A stretch of 64,000 bases of DNA, taken from assembly GCF_001904745.1 (NCBI RefSeq), contig NZ_MRCD01000019.1, forward strand, positions 41,462-105,461, in the 5' to 3' direction. Shown piece by piece: positions 26,039-34,198 of the stretch (position 1 is the stretch's first letter; every line of letters begins with the position of its first letter). A program made the position numbers and the translations under genes. The stretch is from Calothrix sp. HK-06 (lineage in GTDB: Bacteria > Cyanobacteriota > Cyanobacteriia > Cyanobacteriales > Nostocaceae). The notes under the pieces are model-generated. The model was not told where the DNA came from. It worked only from the letters and a program-made list of their open reading frames with translations, and did no database searches.

Positions 26039-27796
26039 TCAAGCGACCATTTGTTCCAGTTCTTCGAGGTGTTGTGCGTTCAGAAGGCTTTCCTCATTGC
26101 TTTTTTCATTTAAATTATCATCGGAACTAGACTGAGTTTGCTCTTCTTTCACTGTTGCTATTTGTTGATTAATTATTGGTAATGCTTTACCTTGACTAAT
26201 TGCTATTTTTAACAATTTAAATCGTTGTGGTTCTTCTATTCGACGCAACAGCTGTGAGATATAACGACTAATTATAACTTCGTTGCTCAAATCGAAAATG
26301 TCATTATTATATTCATCTTCTTGACCCAACAAAAATTCTTCGCTGGCATCAAACAAAGCTTCCACAACCGAGGGAATGGCATTTACAGGAATTTCTGGAA
26401 CGGTGCTTTCAAGCTGTTCTAGAAAAATGCTAGTTTGTGCGATACCTTCAGTACGTTTTTGCTTAACAAGTTCGATTAGATGTTCTTTAAACCTTTCTGT
26501 ATCGTAAGCCAAAGCAAGCATAGCTTTTATTTGAGTGTTAGATAATTCATATGCTGAAAGGGCTAGACGAAAGTAGATTGGAAATATTTCTAAACTACAC
26601 ACACGTAATTGTTGGCGCCATTCAGACTCTTTTTCATCTAGAGAACTATGACTCCAAACAGATTTTAATTTTGGAAAAAGCTGCATGAGAAGATTTTGTA
26701 CAGGTTGCTTATCTTCGGGAGGTAGTTGAGCAATCCAGGTATTAAGTAAATTTTTCAATTCGTCTGTGGAAGTATCAACCTCACCTGCAAAAGCATAAGG
26801 ATTTTGAGGGATTATGTCATATATAGCTGGGCAAAAGATTCGCAAACACTCAATAGCAATAAAATCAATTGGATTGACTTCGCCTTTTACTGCTGGATAT
26901 GTAACTGTTAAAGTGTTAGTTAAACGAGTAATGGCGGGTATGTTATTAATAAAATGGTCTATTCCTTGGAAGTAAATACTACTCCAGTGTGTTTGATTAA
27001 ATTGTTCTTTTGCTATATCGGTAAATACTCTATTAAGTTTTTTAAAAAACAGCTTGCGAAGTAAGGTTTTACTTGGAGTAGGTAACTCAAACTCAGCTTG
27101 AATAATTTGTTTTAAGTATGATTCTTTAGATACTGCTTGTGTTTCTGTAATTGTTTCCATTACAGCTTCTTTATTAAAGACTAGAACATAGACAACATTG
27201 GAGAAATTTGGAATAGCTTTAAAAATGCGAAATAGCTGCTTAATATCCTCACCAGGTAATCTATCTATATCATCAACTGTTACAACTATACGTTTATCCT
27301 GCTTTGCGAGCGTCTTTTCTACTTCTTCTTTAAACTGCGAAGCTTCCTTCTCTTTATCATCTAATAATGTTACTAATGCCTTACCAGTTTGAGCATAAGG
27401 TAAAGGGATATCTGAAATAACTTGGGCAAAATCAGCCAGTGTCTTTCTTATACCCCTTGGCACAGCTTTTTCTTTGCTTAAAACGTTTTGTAATTGCTCA
27501 AAAAAGCGCCTTGTAATATTTTGGTGTCCAGAAAATTGCCAGGGATTAAAAGGAACAATAATTGGTTGTTCGTCTTCTGGTTTTTGTTGAAGATAATGAA
27601 CTAAAAAGTTTAATAATGTAGACTTACCAGAGTTCCAAGAACCGTAAATTCCAATTATGAAACCTTCAGGAAAGTCCATTTTACAAATGCTGTCTGCTAG
27701 ATACTTCGCAAAGCTGGCATGACCTAGCAAGTCATTTTCTGGATCGACTAGGGAGCTGTCTGTAGATATATCGTTAATATCGGTTGTATCAGTCAT
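26039..27796 (-). CDS. KAP-family P-loop NTPase
   Basis: A 585-residue STAND-like NTPase. The Walker A is GIYGSWNSGKSTLLNFLV (about 49-66), followed by the KAP hallmark VPFNPWQFSG and Walker B RIVVTVDDIDRLPGEDI (about 170-186), then VVYVLVFNKEAVMETI. The long helical C-terminal half ends in a Gln/Asn/Glu-rich tail. No clear membrane helices, unlike many KAP proteins. KAP NTPases are frequent in mobile elements and defence islands, where some sense phage; the role here is unknown. It is the left-most gene of the nifK element. Confidence 0.85.
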   Translation of the reverse strand: MTDTTDINDISTDSSLVDPENDLLGHASFAKYLADSICKMDFPEGFIIGIYGSWNSGKSTLLNFLVHYLQQKPEDEQPIIVPFNPWQFSGHQNITRRFFEQLQNVLSKEKAVPRGIRKTLADFAQVISDIPLPYAQTGKALVTLLDDKEKEASQFKEEVEKTLAKQDKRIVVTVDDIDRLPGEDIKQLFRIFKAIPNFSNVVYVLVFNKEAVMETITETQAVSKESYLKQIIQAEFELPTPSKTLLRKLFFKKLNRVFTDIAKEQFNQTHWSSIYFQGIDHFINNIPAITRLTNTLTVTYPAVKGEVNPIDFIAIECLRIFCPAIYDIIPQNPYAFAGEVDTSTDELKNLLNTWIAQLPPEDKQPVQNLLMQLFPKLKSVWSHSSLDEKESEWRQQLRVCSLEIFPIYFRLALSAYELSNTQIKAMLALAYDTERFKEHLIELVKQKRTEGIAQTSIFLEQLESTVPEIPVNAIPSVVEALFDASEEFLLGQEDEYNNDIFDLSNEVIISRYISQLLRRIEEPQRFKLLKIAISQGKALPIINQQIATVKEEQTQSSSDDNLNEKSNEESLLNAQHLEELEQMVA

Positions 27797-27817
27797 AACA
27801 CTTTAGAATTTACAAAC

Positions 27818-27851
27818 AAAAGCCCGGTCATAACCAATAAACCGGGCTTTT
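27818..27851. repeat. AAAAGCCCGGT hairpin
   Basis: AAAAGCCCGGT (27,818-27,828) and ACCGGGCTTTT (27,841-27,851). Dispersed family; in the KAP gene leader. Confidence 0.6.
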
Positions 27852-27909
27852 ATCATTCTATGTGTAAGTATTAATTCGGTTCAATTGGAACAGAAAATTT
27901 TCCGCCTAT

Positions 27910-27940
27910 AAACCTGGTTTTTGAAGAAACCAGGTTTCTT
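27910..27940 (-). terminator. AAACCTGGTTT/AAACCAGGTTT hairpin after EF-G gene
   Basis: Inverted pair directly past the stop of the leftward EF-G gene (27,943). Dispersed-repeat family, likely terminator by position. Confidence 0.5.
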
Positions 27941-27942
27941 TA

Positions 27943-30033
27943 CTATTTCGCAGCAGCAGCTTCGCGTTCTTTGGTTTCTTTAATTACGGTCTCTGCTACG
28001 TTTGCAGGACATGGTGCGTAATGAGAAAATTCCATTGAAAACTGACCACGACCGGAAGTCATGGTACGTAAGTCACCAATGTAACCAAACATTTCGCTCA
28101 ATGGTACATCCGCTTTAATACGGGCGCCAGTAGGGCCTGTTTCTTGCGATTTAATGAGTCCACGACGACGGTTTAAGTCACCAATTGCATCACCCATGTA
28201 ATCTTCTGGTGTAAACACATCGACTTTCATAATGGGTTCAAGCAACTGAGGACTAGCTTTAGGTAAGGTTTGACGATAAGCAGCTTTAGCAGCGATTTCA
28301 AAAGCAATAGCTGATGAGTCAACAGGGTGGAAACCACCATCAACCAAGGTAAATTTCAAATCTACGCAAGGGAACCCTGCTAATACACCTTTATCGATAC
28401 TGCTTGCAAAACCTTTTTGAACTGCGGGCCAGTATTCTCTAGGTACGCTACCACCAGTTACCTTGGTCTCAAATTGGAAACCACTACCAGGTTCACCGGG
28501 TTCAACAATGTAATCGATTTTAGCGTATTGACCGGAACCACCAGATTGTTTCTTGTGGACATAGCCATCTTCAACGCGCTTAGTAACAGACTCACGGTAA
28601 GCAACTTGAGGTTTACCAACTTCGACTTCAACACCGTGGGTACGTCTGAGAATGTCAACTTTAATATCCAAATGTAACTCACCCATCCCTTTAATGATGG
28701 TTTCGCCACTTTCGGAATCAGTTTCAACGCGGAATGATGGGTCTTCCTGCACCATTTTACCAAGTGCAATCCCCATTTTTTCGGAGGTACCTTTCTTGGT
28801 AGGTGTCACCGAGATGGAAATAACTGGCTCTGGGAACACCATTGGTTCTAAGGTTGCGGGAGCTTTGGGGTCACAAAGGGTGTGTCCGGTTTGGACGTTT
28901 TTCATCCCTACAATAGCTACAATGTCCCCAGCTTGAGCGGAATCAATTTCTTGACGGTCGTTAGCGTGCATCTCAACCAAACGGCTAATACGTTCGGTTT
29001 TACCTGTTGCGGTATTGAGAATTGTATCACCTTTGTTTAATACACCAGAGTAAAGGCGGGTAAAGGTGAGGGCGCCGAAACGGTCGTCCATAATTTTAAA
29101 CGCCAGTGCCCGTAACGGTTTCGTTGGGTCTACAATAGCAAATTCGCCAGTTTCGTTACCTTCTAAATCTACTTCTGGTTGTGGTTTTACTTCTGTTGGG
29201 TTGGGCAAGTAGTCAACAACAGCATCGAGTACTAACTGCACACCCTTGTTTTTAAACGAAGAACCGCAATAGGTGGGGAAGAAGGACAGATTAATAGTGC
29301 CCTTACGAATACAACGCTTAATTTCGTCGATGGAAAGTTCTTCGCCTTCTAAATATTTTTCCATCAATTCGTCGTCTTGCTCGACAGCTGTCTCAATCAG
29401 CATCTCGCGGTACTTTTCGACGTCATCTTTCATTTCGGCGGGAACTTCTTTGATTTCATAGTTCATTGGGTCGCCAGAATCATCCCATACCCATGCTTTA
29501 CGGGTTAATAAATCTACCACGCCTACAAAATCGTTCTCTGTACCAATTGGTAGTACCATCACCAACGGTTTCGCCGCAAGAACATCATTAATTTGCTTAA
29601 CAACTCGGTAAAAATCGGCGCCAATACGGTCAAGTTTGTTAATGTAAACGACGCGAGCGACCTTAGAGTCGTTGGCATAACGCCAGTTGGTTTCAGATTG
29701 AGGTTCTACACCACCACTAGCGCAAAATACACCGACACCACCATCAAGCACTTTCAGCGAACGGTAAACTTCAATGGTAAAGTCAACGTGTCCAGGGGTA
29801 TCAATAATATTGAATTGGTGATCGTTCCAAAAACAGGTGGTAGCAGCAGATTGAATTGTAATGCCTCGCTCTTGTTCTTGTTCCATGAAGTCGGTCGTCG
29901 CCGCACCTTCATGCACCTCACCAATTTTGTGGATTTTTCCTGTCAGCTTCAGGATTCTTTCTGTTGTGGTGGTTTTACCAGCGTCTACGTGGGCGAAGAT
30001 ACCGATATTCCGATAACGAGTGAGGTCTTTCAT
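27943..30033 (-). CDS. fusA: Elongation factor G, accessory copy
   Basis: A full-length 696-residue translocation GTPase. G1 AHVDAGKT (14-21), G2 RGITI (56-60), G3 DTPGH (78-82) and G4 NKLD (about 132) are intact. Domain II ([21 protein letters not shown]) and domains III-V ([53 protein letters not shown]) follow. It is not next to rpsL, rpsG or tufA, so it is not the str-operon copy; cyanobacteria often carry EF-G paralogues. Being inside an excised element, it would be absent from the heterocyst chromosome, so it cannot be the only EF-G. TetM-type features are not evident. Confidence 0.9.
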   Translation of the reverse strand: MKDLTRYRNIGIFAHVDAGKTTTTERILKLTGKIHKIGEVHEGAATTDFMEQEQERGITIQSAATTCFWNDHQFNIIDTPGHVDFTIEVYRSLKVLDGGVGVFCASGGVEPQSETNWRYANDSKVARVVYINKLDRIGADFYRVVKQINDVLAAKPLVMVLPIGTENDFVGVVDLLTRKAWVWDDSGDPMNYEIKEVPAEMKDDVEKYREMLIETAVEQDDELMEKYLEGEELSIDEIKRCIRKGTINLSFFPTYCGSSFKNKGVQLVLDAVVDYLPNPTEVKPQPEVDLEGNETGEFAIVDPTKPLRALAFKIMDDRFGALTFTRLYSGVLNKGDTILNTATGKTERISRLVEMHANDRQEIDSAQAGDIVAIVGMKNVQTGHTLCDPKAPATLEPMVFPEPVISISVTPTKKGTSEKMGIALGKMVQEDPSFRVETDSESGETIIKGMGELHLDIKVDILRRTHGVEVEVGKPQVAYRESVTKRVEDGYVHKKQSGGSGQYAKIDYIVEPGEPGSGFQFETKVTGGSVPREYWPAVQKGFASSIDKGVLAGFPCVDLKFTLVDGGFHPVDSSAIAFEIAAKAAYRQTLPKASPQLLEPIMKVDVFTPEDYMGDAIGDLNRRRGLIKSQETGPTGARIKADVPLSEMFGYIGDLRTMTSGRGQFSMEFSHYAPCPANVAETVIKETKEREAAAAK

Positions 30034-30413
30034 GTTTTAACTAAACTACTAGAAACCGTTGGCGAATAGCTCTAAAATGGCACTATAGAATTAACTTGAG
30101 TTGCCTGTGAGCGCCAGCAAGGGCTGGATTTCCTTAACATAGAACACCGGAAGTAGTCCTGATGTTTTGAGAAAACTTAATAATTACACATTAATTATAA
30201 GCTAACCTGTGTTCCACAGGTTGGTTCGGGCATAAAAAAGCTAAGAGCCTTAATCTATGTCTCGGATTAAGCTAGCATAAATTTTCTGCAATGTGGGGCA
30301 TTTTGTGCTAAAGGTTTAGAGGCGCCGTTTTTGATCCCCCCTAGCCCCCCTTGATAAGGGAGGAACAAGATTTAAAGCCCCCCTTAATAAGGGGGGTTGG
30401 GGGGATTGAATTA
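30034..30413. other. Intergenic, 380 bp, with GGGGG-rich inverted repeat
   Basis: Holds a dispersed repeat at about 30,332-30,408: ATCCCCCCTAGCCCCCCTT on one side and AAGGGGGGTTGGGGGGATT on the other. No gene seen. Confidence 0.6.
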
Positions 30414-30788
30414 CTATTTAATAACTTGATCTAGTAGTTGTCTTGCAGGTTGTGCTTTAGTAAGTGCCGCTTGGTGGTCAGTATAAGTACGAACAAGGCG
30501 AGAAAGACCATTTACACCTGACTTAAGTTGCTCAAGTTCTTCCCCTTCCAGCAGTTCTCCATCGAGCATTCGTCCAATTAAAGGTTTAATATCGCCTACT
30601 TCTAGCCGAGCTTTTTGGAGTTTTTCTAACGCACTCAGTAAAGCTTTTAGCGAGTTTAAGATTTCGTCAATATCTTGGGCGCCCTCTACTAGTTCAGACG
30701 AATCTTTAACTGGCGCCAGGTCTTCAGCGTCTGAAATCTCAGACTCCACAATAGATGTTTCGCTTTTTGCCCCATTTGATTTAGCCAT
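30414..30788 (-). CDS. Hypothetical acidic helical protein
   Basis: A 124-residue soluble protein: acidic, disordered N-terminal half (SETSIVESEISDAEDLAPVK), then helices (EILNSLKALLSALEKLQKAR, EELEQLKSGVNGLSRLVRTY). Two GGCGCC sites fall in it. No family recognised. ATG at 30,788. Confidence 0.55.
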   Translation of the reverse strand: MAKSNGAKSETSIVESEISDAEDLAPVKDSSELVEGAQDIDEILNSLKALLSALEKLQKARLEVGDIKPLIGRMLDGELLEGEELEQLKSGVNGLSRLVRTYTDHQAALTKAQPARQLLDQVIK

Positions 30789-30924
30789 TAATGCTTCCCT
30801 CTACCAATTTCCCTTAGTTTATCGTTTTTAGCTGTTTTAATTCATGTAAAGTCATGCAAAAGCTTGGCGCTAACAGAATTTTTCAACACCGCAGTTATTG
30901 TACTAGAAGCGATAACAATCAAGT

Positions 30925-31053
30925 ATGAAACGTGAAACCCTAGCTGAATTGGTGGCTCGGACTGTAATTGAGTTTGAAAAACGCGAGGCACAGCTACAAC
31001 AAGCCTCATTGATACAACACAAACCTAAGCGTCGTAAGTCTAAAGCCGCTTAA
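30925..31053 (+). CDS. 42-residue basic hypothetical peptide
   Basis: MKRETLAELVARTVIEFEKR then EAQLQQASLIQHKPKRRKSKAA. One amphipathic helix and a strongly basic tail. Similar tiny basic-tailed frames are common in Nostocales; a nucleic-acid-binding role is only a guess. Confidence 0.4.
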   Translation: MKRETLAELVARTVIEFEKREAQLQQASLIQHKPKRRKSKAA

Positions 31054-31072
31054 AATAATAGGCCAGTTAGCA

Positions 31073-31256
31073 ATGGATACGACGGATGTAACGGATAATG
31101 ATTTGTTAAAACTCTTGTGTCCAAACTGTTCTAAAGAAAAGGGTAGGATACAACGGATGTAACGGATAATGATTTGTTAAAACAATTCTGATTATTATAA
31201 TCATACTTACTTCTGTAAGATAAACTATCCGTTACATCCGTTAATCGTCCGTTGCC
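31073..31256. repeat. ACGGATGTAACGG direct and inverted repeats
   Basis: Two direct copies of a unit containing ACGGATGTAACGGATAATG and ATTTGTTAAAAC (near 31,081 and 31,150) face an inverted ATCCGTTACATCCGTTAATCG (near 31,227). Same element as 19,155-19,252 in the nifD-element side. Confidence 0.65.
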
Positions 31257-31260
31257 TATT

Positions 31261-31422
31261 ATGCTCGCTAGTCATGTGCAATCGTTCTTAATATTGCTGG
31301 CTGTTAAACCTTTATTTGCTGTACGTAAAGCCAATGATACAGGTGATGATAGATTGCGTCAGCGTAATTTAGAAGTTAATCTTTTGATTAATATAGGTTT
31401 TTTGTACTATAGACTGGTGTAA
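31261..31422 (+). CDS. Doubtful 53-residue frame, possible remnant
   Basis: MLASHVQSFLILLAVKPLFA then VRKANDTGDDRLRQRNLEVN and LLINIGFLYYRLV. A second piece in another frame follows (31,402-31,535, GGLTQTDVTPSQVPGKSIAR, ALESCQKLRQNVFPQF), which also reads like protein. The two may be parts of one broken gene. No family recognised. Confidence 0.25.
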   Translation: MLASHVQSFLILLAVKPLFAVRKANDTGDDRLRQRNLEVNLLINIGFLYYRLV

Positions 31423-31562
31423 GGGGAGGATTAACTCAAACAGATGTAACACCAAGTCAGGTGCCTGGTAAATCAATAGCTAGAGCATTAGAATCTTGTC
31501 AAAAACTGCGGCAAAACGTTTTCCCTCAATTTTAGTAAAGTTCATTATTGATATTTAACCAA

Positions 31563-32063
31563 ATGATAATAAAAACACTAACAAAACACGATGGAGAAGA
31601 TTACCATCAAATCAGATTAGAAGCCTTATATAACAATCCAGACTCGTATGGCACAACGTATCAAGAAGAAGCAACCAAGACAATAGATGACTTTAGGGAT
31701 AAAATACCAGTAGATAATAATTTCATTTTAGGCTGCTACGACGATAAAAAAATAATTGGAATAATAGCATTTCATCAAGAATCAAGAATAAAAACAAAGC
31801 ATAAAGCATACATACGTAGCATGTACGTCAAACTTGAATATCGGCGCCAAGGTATAGGTGAATTACTACTAACTGAACTAATTGTAAAAGCAAAAGCTAC
31901 AAACGAGATAGAAATATTATTACTAGATGTAGTGACAAGTAATGTACCAGCCAAACAACTGTATTTATCATTTGGCTTTAAAATATATGGAATCGAAAAA
32001 ATGGCGTATAAATTCAATAATCAATATCAAAATATTGATTACATGTCTTTACAGATTAAATAA
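31563..32063 (+). CDS. GNAT-family N-acetyltransferase
   Basis: A 166-residue acetyl-CoA-dependent acetyltransferase. The acetyl-CoA motif is MYVKLEYRRQGIGELLLTEL (V-x-x-x-x-RRQGIG, motif A). LLDVVTSNVPAKQLYLSFGFKIYG is motif B with the usual Y-x-x-x-G-F. The start resembles RimJ-like or phosphinothricin-type relatives (IRLEALYNNPDSYGTTYQEE). Substrate unknown. ATG at 31,563 is preferred over a TTG 15 bases upstream. Confidence 0.85.
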   Translation: MIIKTLTKHDGEDYHQIRLEALYNNPDSYGTTYQEEATKTIDDFRDKIPVDNNFILGCYDDKKIIGIIAFHQESRIKTKHKAYIRSMYVKLEYRRQGIGELLLTELIVKAKATNEIEILLLDVVTSNVPAKQLYLSFGFKIYGIEKMAYKFNNQYQNIDYMSLQIK

Positions 32064-32232
32064 AAACATTTTCCCTCATACCCGCTTATGGTTGCAAACC
32101 ATAAGCTAATAGCCCAAGTTCATTAAAATGGACTAATGTCGCGATTAAATTTCGTCATGCTCTGCGACTACCAAAGAATCCAAGTAACTAGTAACTTGTT
32201 GCACGTACAAGCTAAATTGACTTAAAGCTATA

Positions 32233-32754
32233 GGGATTATTAGAAATTGCAATTCGAGTTTAATTATAGAGGAATAGAGCAATTACTTGAAGTTTCAATC
32301 CCTGAAAGGGATTATTAGAAATTGCAATGTTTAATTCGTGGCATTACTTACCTAATTTATTCGTTTCAATCCCTGAAAGGGATTATTAGAAATTGCAATC
32401 TAAAGATATTAAACTTCGCAACTTGCTAATTAGTTTCAATCCCTGAAAGGGATTATTAGAAATTGCAATGTTTGTATTCGTTGTTGATACGGTAGAATTT
32501 ATCGTTTCAATCCCTGAAAGGGATTATTAGAAATTGCAATAAGTTTATTCCTTTTGAAAGAAAGTACGATATTGTTTCAATCCCTGAAAGGGATTATTAG
32601 AAATTGCAATCTTAATCTGTAAAGTAACCCTAGAAGGTACAGAAGGTTTCAATCCCTGAAAGGGATTATTAGAAATTGCAATTGATAAGTTCTTATTCTT
32701 TCTTCCTGACGTTCCTCGTTTCAATCCCTGAAAGGGATTATTAGAAATTGCAAT
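32233..32754 (-). CRISPR. CRISPR array 1: 7 full repeats plus one half repeat
   Basis: 37-bp repeat starting GTTTCAATCCCTGAAAGGGA and ending TTATTAGAAATTGCAAT on the given strand. Full copies start at 32,292, 32,363, 32,433, 32,504, 32,574, 32,646 and 32,718; spacers are 33-35 bp. A 21-bp 3' half at 32,233-32,253 is a decayed oldest repeat. The functional strand is the minus strand, where the repeat ends ATTGAAAC, giving the usual 8-nt tag; the leader is on the right. The repeat differs from arrays 2 and 3. Confidence 0.97.
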
Positions 32755-33032
32755 GGCTCGCTGTGGAAGCTTTGCTGTATTTGGTTTTCAAGGTGCTGTA
32801 CCGCGAATCTAGAATAAGAATAGCGTTTCAGGCGTTGGTGTGTCAAGATTGGCATGGGTTAAAATTCCTGTAATGCTTAATTGGCAAGGGTTTCAGAGTT
32901 ACCGCGAACCTATTACAGGCGCCAAATCCTTCAAAGCTTGATTGGATAACCATTTCGGGCATAAATTGATGTTCTATCTAAAAAACACCCTATGGTTCGC
33001 GGTGATATGGGAAAAATTAGGAAAAATGCTGT
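32755..33032 (-). promoter_or_regulatory. Leader of array 1, diverged
   Basis: The first ~50 bp resemble the leaders of arrays 2 and 3: all contain a TGATATATTTAGTTTTCAAG-like word (here GCTGTATTTGGTTTTCAAGG) about 22 bp from the last repeat. Farther right are three ACCGCGAA/TTCGCGGT words (near 32,802, 32,901 and 32,995). No gene seen. Confidence 0.5.
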
Positions 33033-33860
33033 CTAGTTAGTTTGCCTGCGTACCATTCCCATTCCCATTGGTGTTTTTCTGCCGACTCCTGCGTACAGAG
33101 CAAAATCAGCTATAGCGTTAATTTGTTTGATGACTTCTGATTCGACTTCTCCCATAATTTTATAGCTTACTTGCCCAACACAACCTATAAATTTACTGCG
33201 GGAGTCACTCGCAATTTCTGTGCGGATATTGAAAAAGCTGGGAAAAATGCAATCTATTATTTCAGGCGATATTTCTATGCCACTATATTTGTTCCAGCGT
33301 TGTAGTAAACTTTTGAATACTGATTCTTTGCTGGGTAATGCTGTATCGAAGTTTCCTTGCCGAAAAGCTGTAGGTGTGGCGAATGTAAAGTTGATGCTTC
33401 GTTCGGCGCCACTTGCTTGTTCAAATAGTTGGGCATAAGTACAGGCGTTTGCCCAAGGTTGGTTTGACTGAGGTGTGACTTGGATGCTAGTAATAAACAA
33501 GTCAGCAGAACCTAAATGCCAAGCTTTTTCAGGATTTATATTTAACCAAAGCTGTGTGAGCTTACCAAATAAAGTGTCATCAAGTAGGGATAGGCGCCAC
33601 CAGCAAGGTGTCTCAGGTAGTATAGGTTCTTGGTGTTGCCATTGTAGAATATTATTTTTAAGTGCTGGTTGTCTACGGTGTATTTGTACAGGCGAAAGCG
33701 TAAAAGCTTTATCTGTGGTTGTATCATGAAGGATATCGCCTAAACTCTTATCTACCGAACTAACAAGGTTAAGAAATAAAGCATGATAATGTCTACCAGT
33801 TAAAAATTGCGGATAGATGCTTGACTGAGGTAGTAGGTTGAGAACTAAACTGTGAGGCAT
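33033..33860 (-). CDS. cas6: Cas6 CRISPR-RNA endoribonuclease, second copy
   Basis: A 275-residue Cas6 (tandem RRM-like). It ends ADFALYAGVGRKTPMGMGMVRR, the Cas6 glycine-rich loop (G-x-G-(R/K)-x-x-x-G-x-G). It is a close paralogue of the Cas6 at 38,930-39,754: both begin MP(H/Y)SLVLNLLPQS and share TGRHYHALFLNL(V/I)SSVDKSLGD. It stands alone beside array 1, whose repeat differs from arrays 2 and 3, so it probably processes array 1 (inference). Confidence 0.92.
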   Translation of the reverse strand: MPHSLVLNLLPQSSIYPQFLTGRHYHALFLNLVSSVDKSLGDILHDTTTDKAFTLSPVQIHRRQPALKNNILQWQHQEPILPETPCWWRLSLLDDTLFGKLTQLWLNINPEKAWHLGSADLFITSIQVTPQSNQPWANACTYAQLFEQASGAERSINFTFATPTAFRQGNFDTALPSKESVFKSLLQRWNKYSGIEISPEIIDCIFPSFFNIRTEIASDSRSKFIGCVGQVSYKIMGEVESEVIKQINAIADFALYAGVGRKTPMGMGMVRRQTN

Positions 33861-33987
33861 TTGGCTTAAAATTCTTAGATTTTAAATGTATTAAACACCC
33901 TCCGAAGAGGTGTTAATAACAATAACTACTAGCTTAACAGATGAGAGCATTAGAAACCGGGTTTATTTGCGTAAGTCCTAATCACTT

Positions 33988-34198
33988 TTACTCGATTCCC
34001 TCTAATAGCTTAGAAACTTGTTCGGGAGCGGGAAGTTTCTTTTTGAGCTCTTGCGGGACAGTAGAAACTATTTGATAAGTTGCTACACCAATTGGTTTAT
34101 TAGACTCTCTAAGCGCATACTCTACAATTGTTTTATTTTTCGACTTACAAATAATAATTCCAATCGATGGATTTCTAAGGACTTCAAGGACTTACCGC
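33988..34198 (-). pseudogene. C-terminal remnant of a YhcG/DUF1016 PDDEXK nuclease
   Basis: Reading leftward, the frame gives RNPSIGIIICKSKNKTIVEY, ALRESNKPIGVATYQIVSTV and PQELKKKLPAPEQVSKLLEG before TAA at 33,988. This matches the C-terminus of the DUF1016 (YhcG) nuclease family, including the CK-x-K-N-x-x-VEYAL catalytic-region text. The frame has no start and is cut off at the oldest repeat of array 2, so only about 65 codons survive. Confidence 0.65.

Noticed and set aside
27943..30033. Ribosome-protection (TetM-like) resistance gene
   Set aside because: Domain text and length fit ordinary EF-G throughout; no TetM-specific loop was recognised.
29593..30069. 158-codon frame opposite the EF-G gene
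   Set aside because: Antisense shadow of a highly conserved gene with biased codons; no family pattern.
31402..31535. Second piece of a gene after the 31,261 frame
   Set aside because: It has protein-like composition but no start, and is cut by a stop; too short to call.
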